NCBI RefSeq assembly: GCF_014873915.1
Contig: NZ_JADBEJ010000004.1
Location: 1,364,001-1,428,000, forward strand
Reading direction: 5' to 3'
DNA length: 64,000 nt
Source of the DNA: Amycolatopsis roodepoortensis
GTDB lineage: Bacteria > Actinomycetota > Actinomycetes > Mycobacteriales > Pseudonocardiaceae
Part shown: piece after piece, positions 28,487 through 36,917 of the stretch
Position numbering within the stretch: position 1 is the first letter of the stretch
How the letters are laid out: each line of letters begins with the position of its first letter
The notes under the pieces: generated by a model
Told to the model about the DNA's origin: nothing
What the model saw: only the letters and a program-made list of their open reading frames with translations
The model's database searches: none
Position numbers and translations under genes: made by a program

Positions 28487-29077
28487 TCAGTTCAGGACAT
28501 TTTTTGTCGCTATCCCGCCGAGCAAAAGCTCCGACAACGCGGTGAACGCTTCGGCGTCGGTCACCCCGGCGCGCTGACCGATCACTCCGGTCTGGATTCC
28601 CTCGATGATCAGCCCCGCCATTTCCGCGATCAGCCGCGCGTGCACCTCGCGGAAAACGCCGTCGGTGACGCCGCGGTCGATGAACGACCGGATCCGCCCG
28701 GCCGCGGCGCGGCTGTTGAGCTGATACGCGTCCCGCGCCGGCGCGAATTCGGCTATGTCGGTCATGAAAGCGGCCGAAGCGCGATTCAGGTACTCGGAGA
28801 TCCCGGCGAGGTACTCGCCAAGGATCTTGCGGGCGTCGTCGATCCCGGCGATCCGCTCCTCCAGCAGCTCGGCGGCGCCCTTGAAAAAGTGGGTGACGAC
28901 CTTGACCGCGAGCTGCTCCTTGCTGGGCGCGAGCGCGTAGAGGGTCGACTTCGAGCAGCGGAGCCTGGCGGCCAGGTCGTCCAGCGTGAACTGGGAAAAC
29001 CCTTCGGCGAGAAAGAGCGCTTCAAGCTCCGAGAGCAGTGCTCTCTGACGCGCGGTGGGCTGGCGGCGCGAGGTCAT
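28487..29077 (-). CDS. TetR family regulator, divergent from acyl-CoA dehydrogenase
   Basis: 196-aa regulator. HTH: QRALLSELEALFLAEGFSQF, then LRCSKSTLYALAPSKEQL. The C-terminal domain has an SRAAAGRIRSFIDRGVTDGVFREV stretch of TetR_C type. Divergent from an acyl-CoA dehydrogenase with 103 bp between starts, so it probably represses that gene and itself and responds to an acyl-CoA. Upstream GTACT-N6-AGTAC (29146-29161) is the best palindrome in the spacer. Confidence 0.88.
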   Translation of the reverse strand: MTSRRQPTARQRALLSELEALFLAEGFSQFTLDDLAARLRCSKSTLYALAPSKEQLAVKVVTHFFKGAAELLEERIAGIDDARKILGEYLAGISEYLNRASAAFMTDIAEFAPARDAYQLNSRAAAGRIRSFIDRGVTDGVFREVHARLIAEMAGLIIEGIQTGVIGQRAGVTDAEAFTALSELLLGGIATKNVLN

Positions 29078-29145
29078 CGGATCACTATCCCCTACGCGAA
29101 CGGTATACCCCCAGCGCCGTCTACTGTACGCTGAATCAGCCCACA

Positions 29146-29161
29146 GTACTGTTTTTAGTAC
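29146..29161. promoter_or_regulatory. Short palindrome GTACT-N6-AGTAC, possible operator
   Basis: Lies in the TetR/acyl-CoA dehydrogenase divergent spacer, 19 bp before the dehydrogenase ATG, around GTTTTT. Size and site fit a repressor site but the arms are short. Confidence 0.35.
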
Positions 29162-29180
29162 CGTTCAGCTCGGAGGAGCC

Positions 29181-30326
29181 ATGCCGGCGGACCGTCTGCT
29201 GCCCAGCACCGAGGCCCAGGATCTGATCGACCTGGCCAAGGAGATCGCGCGCGAGGAACTCGCCCCGATCGCCGGCAAGTACGAGGAGACCGCGCACTTC
29301 CCGCGCGAGCAGTTCCGGCTGCTCGGGCAGGCCGGGCTGCTCGGCCTGCCGTACTCGGAACGCTGGGGTGGCGGCGAGCTGCCGTACGAGGTCTACCTGC
29401 AGGTCCTGGAGGAGATCGCGGCCGCGTGGATGTCGGTCGGTGTCGGGCTCTCCGTGCACACGATGTCCTGCTTCGCGCTGGCGCACCACGGCACCGACGA
29501 GCAGCGTGACCGCTGGCTGCCCGCGATGCTGGAAGGCGGCCTGCTGGGCGCGTACGCGCTCTCGGAGACCCACGCCGGCTCCGACGCGGCCGCGTTGTCC
29601 ACTCGCGCGCGGCTCGACGGCGACCAGTACGTCGTGAACGGCACGAAGGCGTGGATCACCCACGCGGGTGAGGCCGACTTCTACACGACCATGGTGCGCA
29701 CCAGCGACGACGGCGGGCAGGGCATCTCCTGCCTGCTCGTCGACGCGGCGACGCCGGGCCTGTCGGCCGCGCCGCCCGAGCGGAAGATGGGCCTCACCGG
29801 GTCGACCACGGCACAGCTGATGTTCGAGGACGCCGCCGTCGACGCCGACCGGCGGATCGGCGAAGAGGGCCAGGGGCTGAAGATCGCACTGTCGTCGCTC
29901 AGCTCCGGACGGCTGGGCATCGCCGCCTGCGCCGTCGGGCTCGCGCAGGCCGCGCTGGACGAGGCGCTCGAGTACGCGAAGGGCCGCACGCAGTTCGGGC
30001 GGCCGATCATCGAGTTCCAGGGCCTGGAGTTCCTGCTGGCGGACATGGCCGCGACCGTCGAGACCTCGCGCGCGATGTACCTCGACGCCGCCCGCCGCCG
30101 CGACCGCGGGCTGCCGTTCCAGCGGCAGGCGTCGATCGCGAAGCTCGTCGCGACCGACGGCGCGATGAAGGTGACCACCGACGCCGTGCAGGTGCTCGGC
30201 GGCGCCGGGTACACGAAGGACTTCCCGGCGGAGCGGTACATGCGGGAGGCGAAGGTGCCGCAGATCTTCGAGGGCACGAACCAGATCCAGCGCATGGTGA
30301 TCGCGCGGGAACTGCGGAAAGGCTGA
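29181..30326 (+). CDS. Acyl-CoA dehydrogenase
   Basis: 381-aa FAD enzyme. Seen: YSERWGGGELPYEVYLQVLEE, AYALSETHAGSDAAALSTRA, NGTKAWITHAGEADFY, GRTQFGRPIIEFQGLEFLLAD and terminal KVPQIFEGTNQIQRMVIAREL, with Glu at the catalytic-base site. The FQ...E..LADM pattern is common in short- or branched-chain dehydrogenases (butyryl- or 2-methylbutyryl-CoA type). ATG 29181 has GGAGGA 4 nt upstream. Controlled with the divergent TetR gene. Confidence 0.92.
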   Translation: MPADRLLPSTEAQDLIDLAKEIAREELAPIAGKYEETAHFPREQFRLLGQAGLLGLPYSERWGGGELPYEVYLQVLEEIAAAWMSVGVGLSVHTMSCFALAHHGTDEQRDRWLPAMLEGGLLGAYALSETHAGSDAAALSTRARLDGDQYVVNGTKAWITHAGEADFYTTMVRTSDDGGQGISCLLVDAATPGLSAAPPERKMGLTGSTTAQLMFEDAAVDADRRIGEEGQGLKIALSSLSSGRLGIAACAVGLAQAALDEALEYAKGRTQFGRPIIEFQGLEFLLADMAATVETSRAMYLDAARRRDRGLPFQRQASIAKLVATDGAMKVTTDAVQVLGGAGYTKDFPAERYMREAKVPQIFEGTNQIQRMVIARELRKG

Positions 30327-30399
30327 CACTCCGCGCTGATACGATCGCCGATGGTCACGTTCTGGCCGTGAGACACTGTGGATGACGTGAGGAGACGCT

Positions 30400-31017
30400 G
30401 TGACAGCCCTTCCCCATTCCACGACCGGGTCGCACGGTGAATCAGGGTGGGCCGTCCCGGATCACCTGCTGTCGGTCGCGGAGTACGCGGCGCTCGGTGA
30501 GCCCGATTCCGGATTCACCGAGCTCGTGGAAGGCCGCCTTGTCATGTCACCGAGCCCCAAGAGGAGACACAACAAGGCGCTGTACGCCTTGGCGAGGCAG
30601 CTGGAATCGCAGCTGCCCGATCACCTCGAGTTCGTCCAGGACATCGACGTCGATCTCGGCTTGGTGCCGCCCGGGGAGCCCGGTTTCGCCAGGCGGCCGG
30701 ATCTGATCATCGCCCTTCGCGAGGCGGGCGAACGGATCGACGAAGAGGACACGATGTACCGCGCGGACGACGTCGTCGTGGTGGTCGAGATCGTGTCGCC
30801 TGGTTCGAAGCGCACCGACTACGTGACCAAACACGGCGAGTACGCCGACGCGGGCATCCCGCATTACTGGATCGTCGATCTCAGCGAGCCGGTCTCGCTC
30901 GTCGCCTGTCACCAGGCGGGCGAACTCGGCTATCAGGACGCTCCGGCCATGACCGGCGAATTCCGTGCCGACGAGCCGTTTCCGGTGAAGCTGGATCTCG
31001 GCCGGCTGCTCTCGTGA
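30400..31017 (+). CDS. Uma2-family (DUF820) restriction-endonuclease-fold protein
   Basis: 205-aa protein of the PD-(D/E)XK-like Uma2 family. N terminus HLLSVAEYAALGEPDSGFTELVEGRLVMSP, then PDLIIAL, VVVEIVSPGSKRTDYVTKHGEYADAGIPHYWIVDL with the acidic and Lys positions of the fold. Such genes are abundant in actinobacteria and cyanobacteria; nuclease activity is inferred from fold and in most cases unproven. Single gene, followed by two long hairpins. Confidence 0.87.
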   Translation: MTALPHSTTGSHGESGWAVPDHLLSVAEYAALGEPDSGFTELVEGRLVMSPSPKRRHNKALYALARQLESQLPDHLEFVQDIDVDLGLVPPGEPGFARRPDLIIALREAGERIDEEDTMYRADDVVVVVEIVSPGSKRTDYVTKHGEYADAGIPHYWIVDLSEPVSLVACHQAGELGYQDAPAMTGEFRADEPFPVKLDLGRLLS

Positions 31018-31120
31018 GCGGCAAGGACGGTTAGGGCGAAGGGTGTCTTGCGCACCTACTGCGGGCACGGGTTGCGTTTCCGGAGCTCACCTGTGCTGTG
31101 GGGTGCCGGGCTTGGCAGGG

Positions 31121-31173
31121 GTTGCGAAAGCCACTTTCGCAACCTTCAACGTTGCGAAAGTGGCTTTCGCAAC
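31121..31173. terminator. Nested palindrome hairpin, 23-bp arms
   Basis: Perfect arms 31121-31143 and 31151-31173, loop CTTCAAC. Each arm is itself a palindrome, GTTGCGAAAG-CCA-CTTTCGCAAC, so the DNA or RNA can fold as one long hairpin or two short ones. Confidence 0.7.
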
Positions 31174-31211
31174 GTCGGCCGTGGCCGGTCCCGGCACCGC
31201 CGTGGCGAGCA

Positions 31212-31266
31212 TGTCGCGAAAGCCACTTTCGAGACGTCTGATGTCCCGAAAGTGGCTTTCGCGACA
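31212..31266. terminator. Nested palindrome hairpin, 24-bp arms, one mismatch
   Basis: Arms 31212-31235 and 31243-31266 around GTCTGAT. The core GCGAAAG-CCA-CTTTCG is shared with 31121-31173, 39321-39375 and 55320-55366. Confidence 0.68.
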
Positions 31267-31329
31267 CCACTCCCCAGGCCTTCACCGACCGGACCCGGGA
31301 TCAACAGCGGCCGGGAGCCAGCAGGCACC

Positions 31330-31851
31330 TCACGAGCCTCCGTGCCCCGGCGGGCCGAACTGCTGTGGCGGCGGACCGGCCTGCGGCGGCCATCCAGCCT
31401 GCGGCGGACGAGGCGGCTGCCACTGGGGTTGCGGCGGCGGGAACTGAGCACCGTGAGCCTGCGGATGACCCTGCTGCGGGAAACCCGGCGACTGCGGGAA
31501 ACCCTGCTGCTGCGGGAATCCCGGCTGCACCGGCCACTGCCCACCCTGCCTGGCCTTTCGCCGTTTCCCGCGGATCAGCATCGTCACCCCCAAGCCGGTC
31601 AGCGCCACCCCGACCCCGGCCATCCAGAGCCCGTGGTCGCGGAACGTCTCGGCCCTGGACTCGGCGGCGGCCTTCATCTGGTCGTAGGTGTCCTCGTCGA
31701 CGGTGCGGCCACCCTTGGTGCTTTCGCAGACGTCGCCGGGGCCCATGATCCGGCCACCGCACTTGATGACGCTCGGATCCTCGCGGGCGAACAGCAAGGT
31801 GACGACCAGGAAACCGAGACCGACGACGAGAACGAAGACCCAGCGCTTCAT
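31330..31851 (-). CDS. Hypothetical membrane protein with Pro/Gln-rich tail
   Basis: 173-aa protein: N-terminal helix (WVFVLVVGLGFLVVTLLFA, residues 4-22), a loop of about 50 residues with two Cys (CGGRIMGPGDVC) that could form a disulfide outside, a second helix (MAGVGVALTGLGVTMLIRG), a short basic stretch, and a C-terminal tail of about 70 residues rich in Pro, Gln and Gly with PGFPQQ-like repeats. No domain recognised. The start codon lies inside the arm of a 13-bp-arm inverted repeat. Confidence 0.78.
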   Translation of the reverse strand: MKRWVFVLVVGLGFLVVTLLFAREDPSVIKCGGRIMGPGDVCESTKGGRTVDEDTYDQMKAAAESRAETFRDHGLWMAGVGVALTGLGVTMLIRGKRRKARQGGQWPVQPGFPQQQGFPQSPGFPQQGHPQAHGAQFPPPQPQWQPPRPPQAGWPPQAGPPPQQFGPPGHGGS

Positions 31852-31885
31852 GTGTTACACATCCTCCCCAGTGTGTAACACATGA
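31848..31885. promoter_or_regulatory. 13-bp-arm inverted repeat spanning a start codon
   Basis: TCATGTGTTACAC (31848-31860) and GTGTAACACATGA (31873-31885) with a 12-nt centre. The left arm contains the minus-strand ATG of the membrane-protein gene (31851-31849). TGTTACAC/GTGTAACA symmetry resembles regulator operators; a hairpin at this place could also hide the start codon. Confidence 0.55.
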
Positions 31886-31917
31886 GAGCACAGGCCGATC
31901 ACCCTGACAAGGCCGGG

Positions 31918-33147
31918 TCAGCCTTCGCGGTAGCGCCGCTCCTCGGTGACGCCGACGCCGGTGGCCTCGTCGAAGTGGTAGACCTCGCGCCCGCGCACGA
32001 ACACGCGCATGGCCCGGTTCATCACGTCCAGCGGGTCACCCGACCAGATGACCACGTCGGCGTCGAGGCCGGGCTTCAGCGAGCCGACCTGGTCGTCGAG
32101 GTCCAGCATCGCGGCGGGGTTGACGGTCAGCGCCTTCAGCGCGGTCTCCGGGTCGAGGCCGTCCTTCACCGACAGCGCGGCCTGGTACACCAGGAAGTTG
32201 ATCGGCACGACGGGGTGGTCCGTGGTGATCGCGATCCGCACGCCCGCCCTGGCGAGGATGCCGGGCGCGCGCAGGGTTCGGTTGCGCAGCTCCACTTTGG
32301 ACTTGGTGGTGAACAGCGGGCCGAGGATCACCGGCACGTCCCGCTCGGCGAGCAGGTCCGCGATCAGGTGCCCTTCGGTGCCGTGGTTGATCACCAGTTT
32401 GTAGCCGAACTCGTCGGCCAGCCGGATCGCGGTCACCATGTCGTCGGCGCGGTGGACGTGCTGGTCCCAGTACAGCTCGCCGTCGAGGACCTTGGCCAGC
32501 GTCTCCTTGGTCAGGTCGACGTCGAACGGCTTGCCCTCACCGGCGGCGTGCTCGCGCTGGGCGGCGTAATTGCGCGCGGCGGTGAACGCGTCGCGGATGG
32601 TCGACGCGACGCCGAGCCTGGTCGACGGAGTTTGCTTCTTCTCGCCATAGACCCGTTTCGGGTTCTCGCCGAGCGCGCTCTTCACGCTGACACCCTCGGC
32701 GAAGATCATGTCGAGCACGGTCCGGCCCCAGGTCTTGACGCCGATCGTCTGCCCGCCGATGGGGTTCCCGGAGCCGGGTTTGATGACGACGCTGGTGACG
32801 CCGCCCGCGAGCGCGTCGTCGAAGCCGGGCTCGTACGGGTCGATCCCGTCGATCGCGCGGAACCGCGCGCCGTTGGGGTCGGTCATCTCGTTGGTGTCGT
32901 TCCCGGACCAGCCCTCACCGTCCTCGTGGACGCCGAGGTGGGCGTGCGCGTCGATGAACCCGGGCAGCACCCAGCTGCCCGCGGCGTCGATCAGTTCGGC
33001 GTCGTCGGGGACGTCGACGTCGGCGTCCGTGCCGACCGCGGCGATCTTCCCGTTCTCGATGAGGACCGTGCCGCCGTCGATGGGATCACCGTCGACCGGG
33101 ACGACGTAACCACCGACGATGGCCTTGACCTGTGCTTTGTCAGACAT
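31918..33147 (-). CDS. Amidohydrolase (imidazolonepropionase-like)
   Basis: 409-aa metal-dependent hydrolase. The N-terminal beta domain (GGYVVPVDGDPIDGGTVLIENG) precedes GFIDAHAHLGVHEDG (HxH metal site, about residues 64-78), then LVINHGTEGHLIADLL, ITTDHPVVPINFLVYQAAL (Asp ligand) and KALTVNPAAMLDLDDQVGSLKPGLDADVVIWSGDPL, all usual blocks. Substrate unknown; relatives act on cyclic amides or dipeptides. ATG 33147 gives MSDKAQVKAIVGG. It follows the GNAT gene by 11 bp on the same strand, so epimerase, GNAT and amidohydrolase probably form one operon. Confidence 0.87.
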   Translation of the reverse strand: MSDKAQVKAIVGGYVVPVDGDPIDGGTVLIENGKIAAVGTDADVDVPDDAELIDAAGSWVLPGFIDAHAHLGVHEDGEGWSGNDTNEMTDPNGARFRAIDGIDPYEPGFDDALAGGVTSVVIKPGSGNPIGGQTIGVKTWGRTVLDMIFAEGVSVKSALGENPKRVYGEKKQTPSTRLGVASTIRDAFTAARNYAAQREHAAGEGKPFDVDLTKETLAKVLDGELYWDQHVHRADDMVTAIRLADEFGYKLVINHGTEGHLIADLLAERDVPVILGPLFTTKSKVELRNRTLRAPGILARAGVRIAITTDHPVVPINFLVYQAALSVKDGLDPETALKALTVNPAAMLDLDDQVGSLKPGLDADVVIWSGDPLDVMNRAMRVFVRGREVYHFDEATGVGVTEERRYREG

Positions 33148-33158
33148 ACTTCGACACG

Positions 33159-33644
33159 CTAACGAACTGGGCCACCGGTCCGCACACGGGGCTTTTCGAA
33201 ATGGACCAGTTCGTAGTGCGCCTCGGGCGTGCGGTGCGTCTCGACGTAGCCGAGCTTCCGGTACATCCGCAGCGGACCCGCGCTCCGCTCCCCAGTGAAC
33301 AGGCGGAACACGGTCACCGAGGGCGGCGCGGCCGTCTCGGCGGCGAGCAGCAACGAGCTGCCGAGGCCGTGCCCCTGTCTGTCCGGGGCCACGATGAGCC
33401 TGCCGACGAGACCGGCCTCGCCGTCCACGACGATCCGGACGCTCGCCACCAGCCGGCCGGATTCCCTGATGCCCCAGGCGAAACACGCGGGATCGCCCAG
33501 GGCCTCCTTGGCCTGCTCGAAGGTCTCCAGCAGCGGCGGGAGGTCGAGGTTCTCGTGCTCCCTTGCCTCCGGGACGTACGCCGCGCGCTGCAGCGTGAGC
33601 ACCTCACCCGCGTCGGCGTGGCCCAGCCGGAGAAGGGGCTCCAT
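33159..33644 (-). CDS. GNAT family N-acetyltransferase
   Basis: 161-aa acetyl-CoA-dependent acyltransferase. Motif A: VGRLIVAPDRQGHGLGSSLLLAA (Q/RxxGxG/A as RQGHGLG). The C-terminal FTGERSAGPLRMYRKLGYVET is typical. ATG 33644 overlaps the epimerase stop (TGATG), which fixes the start; the 11-residue longer form is unlikely. The acceptor substrate is unknown; small-molecule amines or protein N termini are possible. Confidence 0.87.
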   Translation of the reverse strand: MEPLLRLGHADAGEVLTLQRAAYVPEAREHENLDLPPLLETFEQAKEALGDPACFAWGIRESGRLVASVRIVVDGEAGLVGRLIVAPDRQGHGLGSSLLLAAETAAPPSVTVFRLFTGERSAGPLRMYRKLGYVETHRTPEAHYELVHFEKPRVRTGGPVR

Positions 33645-34549
33645 CAGCGCACCCGGATTCCCCAGCTCCCGGTCCACGACGACGCGGGCTCCAGGTCGAT
33701 CAGGTCGGTGCCGGTGTTGAGCGCGTCGGCGGGGCAGGTCATCGGCTCGATCGCCACCGCCCGTCCGCGGCCGACCAGGTCGCCCGGCGTGAACACCTGC
33801 GCCCAGCGGAAGTCCGGCCCGGCCCAGACCAGCAGCTCCTGCTCCCCGTGCGAGAGGACGTGGTGGTGGTTGCCGTCCTCGGCGACGGCCAGCCCGCCGA
33901 ACGCCGTGTCGAGGTCGACGCCTTCGAGCACCTTGCCGGACCGGAAGTCGTACTCGGTCCCCTCGACGTCCTGCTCGTCGGCGTACGGCATCTGCTCGTC
34001 ACCGAGATACGGGCGGACCCGGCTCGCGGGCAGCGTCAGGGTCAGCTCGTCGGTGGGCACGTCGCCGATGCGGAAGTAGGGGTGCGTGCCGAGCCCGACA
34101 CCGATCGGGCTCTCGCCCTCGTTGCGGATCTCGTGCGTCACGACCAGCTCGCGCGGCGAGATCTCGTAGGTGATGGTCGCGCGCAGCGGCACCGGCCAGC
34201 CCTCCTGCGCCGGGACGTCGATGGCCAGCGTGATCGACGACTCCGCGTGCTCCAGGAGCTCCCACTCCTCGTGCCGGGTCAGGCCGTGGATCGCGTTGCC
34301 GCGCGCCTCCTCGGTGATCGGGAGCTGCTGCTTCTCACCCTGGTACACCCACTGGCCGGCCTTGGTGCGGTTCGGCCAGGGCAGCAGCACCTGCCCGGCG
34401 CCCTTCGGCGGCTTCTCGTCTTCGGCGAACGCCTCGACGTAGGGCACTCCGCCGACCTCGAACGCGCGCAGCCCGGCACCGATCTCGGTGACGACGGCGC
34501 GCGCGTTGCCGCGGGTGATCTCGAACTGCTCTCCGGTGGGATTGGCCAT
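33644..34549 (-). CDS. Aldose 1-epimerase family protein
   Basis: 301-aa GalM-like mutarotase-fold enzyme. Catalytic-type His in NAIHGLTRHEEWELLE and GTHPYFRIG; the family's late Glu may lie in WAQVFTPGDLVGRGRAVAIEP. Conserved CPADALNTG near the end. It interconverts alpha and beta anomers of a hexose; some relatives act on hexose 6-phosphates. Divergent from the acyl-CoA ligase with 52 bp between starts and translationally coupled to the GNAT gene. Confidence 0.88.
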   Translation of the reverse strand: MANPTGEQFEITRGNARAVVTEIGAGLRAFEVGGVPYVEAFAEDEKPPKGAGQVLLPWPNRTKAGQWVYQGEKQQLPITEEARGNAIHGLTRHEEWELLEHAESSITLAIDVPAQEGWPVPLRATITYEISPRELVVTHEIRNEGESPIGVGLGTHPYFRIGDVPTDELTLTLPASRVRPYLGDEQMPYADEQDVEGTEYDFRSGKVLEGVDLDTAFGGLAVAEDGNHHHVLSHGEQELLVWAGPDFRWAQVFTPGDLVGRGRAVAIEPMTCPADALNTGTDLIDLEPASSWTGSWGIRVR

Positions 34550-34601
34550 GCGGACGAGGTTACTGTGAGAACGCCACGCCCGGACGAAGGAGACCGCCGC
34601 G

Positions 34602-36110
34602 ATGACCGTTCCCGGCTACCCCAGCACCGTCGGCCGCGTCCTGGAGCGGAGCGCGCGCCGCGTCCCGGACCGGGTCGCCCTCACGTTCGCCGATCGCGTG
34701 TGGACGTACGCGGAGCTGGACCGCGCGGCGGGCCGGGTCGCGGCGAAACTGCTCGGCCGCGGGCTCGTCCACGGTGACCGCGTCGCGGCCTTCGGCAAGA
34801 ACTCCGACGCGTACTTGTTGCTGTACCTGGGTTGCGCGCGGGCCGGGCTGGTGCACGTGCCGGTGAACTTCAACGCGCGCGGTGAAGAACTCAGGTACCT
34901 GCTCACGCAGTCCGAACCCGCTGTCGCCTTCGTCGACCCCTCGCTGGCCGGGTACGTCGAGGTCGATCATGTGTCCACACTGGACGTTCTGGAGTGGGCG
35001 CTGGACGAGACCGTCGCCCCGCACGAGGAGTCCGGGGTCGCCGACGACGACCTCGTCCAGCTGCTCTACACGTCCGGCACGACCTCGCGGCCGAAGGGCG
35101 CGATGCTCACCCACCGCGCGCTGGTGCACGAGTATTCGTCCTGTATCGCGGCGCTCGACCTGAGCGACCGTGACGTGCCGCTGCACGCGCTGCCGCTGTA
35201 CCACTCGGCGCAGATGCACGTGTTCCTCATGCCCGGGCTGGCCGTCGGCGCGACGAACCACCTCGTCGAGGCGCCCGACCTCGGCGACATCCTCGCGCGA
35301 ATTCCCCGCCAGGGCATCACTTCGCTGTTCTTCCCGCCGACCGTCTGGGTGGGGCTCGCGAATCATCCCGGTCTCGCGGACGCGGATCTGAGCTGCCTCA
35401 CCAAGGCGTACTACGGCGCGTCGATCATGCCCGTGCCGGTGTTGAACGCGCTCCGCGCACGGCTGCCGGAAGTCGGGTTCTACAACTGCTTCGGGCAGTC
35501 GGAGATCGGTCCACTCGCGACAGTGCTGCGACCGGAAGAGCATGACGCGAGGCCGGATTCCGTCGGGCGGCCGGTCCTCTTCGTCGAGACGCGGGTGGTG
35601 GACGCCGAGATGAACGACCTCCCGCCGGGCGAACTCGGCGAGGTCGTGTACCGCTCTCCCCAGCTGTGCACCGGCTACTGGGGCAAGCCCGAGGAGTCGG
35701 TGGAGGCTTTCGAGGGCGGCTGGTTCCACTCGGGCGACCTGGTGCGGCAGGACGAAGAGGGTTACCTGTTCGTCGTCGACCGGATCAAGGACGTCGTCAA
35801 CACCGGCGGCGTGCTCGTCGCGTCGCGCGAAGTGGAAGACGCGCTGTACGCGCACCCCGCCGTCGCCGAGGTCGCCGTCGTCGGCCTGCCGCACGAACGC
35901 TGGATCGAAGCGATCGCCGCGGTGGTCGTGGCGAAGGAACCCGTCGAGGAAGCGGAACTGATCGAGTTCGCCAAGAAGTCGCTGGCGGCGCACAAGGTGC
36001 CGAAATCGGTGCATTTCGTCGGCGAACTGCCGAAGAACGCGTCCGGGAAACTGCTCAAACGCGAGCTGCGACAACAGTTCGGCGGGTCAGCGTCCGCGAT
36101 CGGTGTCTAG
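34602..36110 (+). CDS. Acyl-CoA synthetase (AMP-binding)
   Basis: 502-aa ANL ligase. Seen: LLYTSGTTSRPKGAMLTHRA near residue 154, YNCFGQSEIGPLATVL near 292, VDRIKDVVNTGGVLVASREVE near 392 and PKNASGKLLKRELR at the end with the catalytic Lys. The FGQSEIGP form (instead of YGxTE) and SxxPKG loop resemble actinobacterial long-chain or bile-acid/aryl-CoA ligases. Transcribed alone; its 3' end overlaps the opposing adenylyltransferase gene by 24 bp. Confidence 0.9.
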   Translation: MTVPGYPSTVGRVLERSARRVPDRVALTFADRVWTYAELDRAAGRVAAKLLGRGLVHGDRVAAFGKNSDAYLLLYLGCARAGLVHVPVNFNARGEELRYLLTQSEPAVAFVDPSLAGYVEVDHVSTLDVLEWALDETVAPHEESGVADDDLVQLLYTSGTTSRPKGAMLTHRALVHEYSSCIAALDLSDRDVPLHALPLYHSAQMHVFLMPGLAVGATNHLVEAPDLGDILARIPRQGITSLFFPPTVWVGLANHPGLADADLSCLTKAYYGASIMPVPVLNALRARLPEVGFYNCFGQSEIGPLATVLRPEEHDARPDSVGRPVLFVETRVVDAEMNDLPPGELGEVVYRSPQLCTGYWGKPEESVEAFEGGWFHSGDLVRQDEEGYLFVVDRIKDVVNTGGVLVASREVEDALYAHPAVAEVAVVGLPHERWIEAIAAVVVAKEPVEEAELIEFAKKSLAAHKVPKSVHFVGELPKNASGKLLKRELRQQFGGSASAIGV

Positions 36111-36872
36111 GGTTTCGGCGTACGCGGCGAACTCGCAGGCCGCTTCGAGGCTGCCCGGACGCGGCGGATCTTCCGGATCCCAGCCGAGTTCGCGGTCTTG
36201 CAGCACCTGCGTGAGCAACGGCCGCCAGCGCGGATCGAGGTACTCACGCGCCCATTCGAGCGCGCCGCGCTTCGACTCGACCTCGGCCGTGCGCAGCGTG
36301 TAGAGCACGCGGCAGCAAGTCGACACGATGTAGCGCTGGGTCCACGCGATGTCGAAGGGCGCCCACGCGCGGACGCCGTCGACCAGACCATGCAACTCTT
36401 CGCGCATCGCCGCGCGCATCGCGTCCGGTGGCGGATCGTCGACGAGGGTCGCGATCGGCGGGCCGTCGAGCACGATGCCTTTGTGGCGCAGGATCCAGCG
36501 TGTGTGGAGGCTGTTGCAGTGGGTGTCCCAGATCAGGACGCGATGGCCGTGGTCGCAGTACAACCACGGCGTGCCGAGGCCCTGGCTGGTTTTCAGCGAC
36601 GCTACGTCCGCGTACGAGCCCTCGATTTCCTTGCACCAGAAGCCTTCCCTGGTGGGAAGTTCGTCGTGGAGCACGCGGAGATCCGCTTCGATCTCGCCGC
36701 TGGGCGGTTCGGTGGTCGCGATGATGAAGTCGCAGTCGCTGTGGAGGTCGCCGGCGCCGAGCGCGAAGGAACCTTGGACGTACGCGCCGACGTAGGTGTC
36801 GCCGAGGATCTCGCGGGCTGACGCGACCAGGTCGGTGAGGACCTCGTCGAGTTCGGCGTAGGGCGTGTACAC
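36087..36872 (-). CDS. Aminoglycoside adenylyltransferase-like nucleotidyltransferase
   Basis: 261-aa protein. N-terminal polymerase-beta-type nucleotidyltransferase with YVGAYVQGSFALGAGDLHSDCDFII (GS...DxD, about residues 24-48), then a helical C-terminal domain as in AadA (DUF4111-like) with RAWAPFDIAWTQRYIVSTCC. AadA-type enzymes adenylylate streptomycin or spectinomycin; chromosomal actinomycete homologues often have unproven drug activity. GTG 36872 (VYTPYAELDEVL) is chosen because the upstream frame to 36980 only translates the 21-bp repeat array (SNHARYASNH...). Confidence 0.78.
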   Translation of the reverse strand: MYTPYAELDEVLTDLVASAREILGDTYVGAYVQGSFALGAGDLHSDCDFIIATTEPPSGEIEADLRVLHDELPTREGFWCKEIEGSYADVASLKTSQGLGTPWLYCDHGHRVLIWDTHCNSLHTRWILRHKGIVLDGPPIATLVDDPPPDAMRAAMREELHGLVDGVRAWAPFDIAWTQRYIVSTCCRVLYTLRTAEVESKRGALEWAREYLDPRWRPLLTQVLQDRELGWDPEDPPRPGSLEAACEFAAYAETLDTDRGR

Positions 36873-36917
36873 GGGCCGGACGTTACCTGGCCCTGTGAGC
36901 GGCAAGGCGCGACTCGC

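Larger units (their letters stand above)
31018..31329. other. Convergent intergenic region, 312 bp, two long hairpins
   Basis: No gene seen. It lies between the Uma2 gene and an opposing membrane-protein gene and contains two related hairpins (31121-31173, 31212-31266), described separately, joined by a GC-rich segment. Confidence 0.75.
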
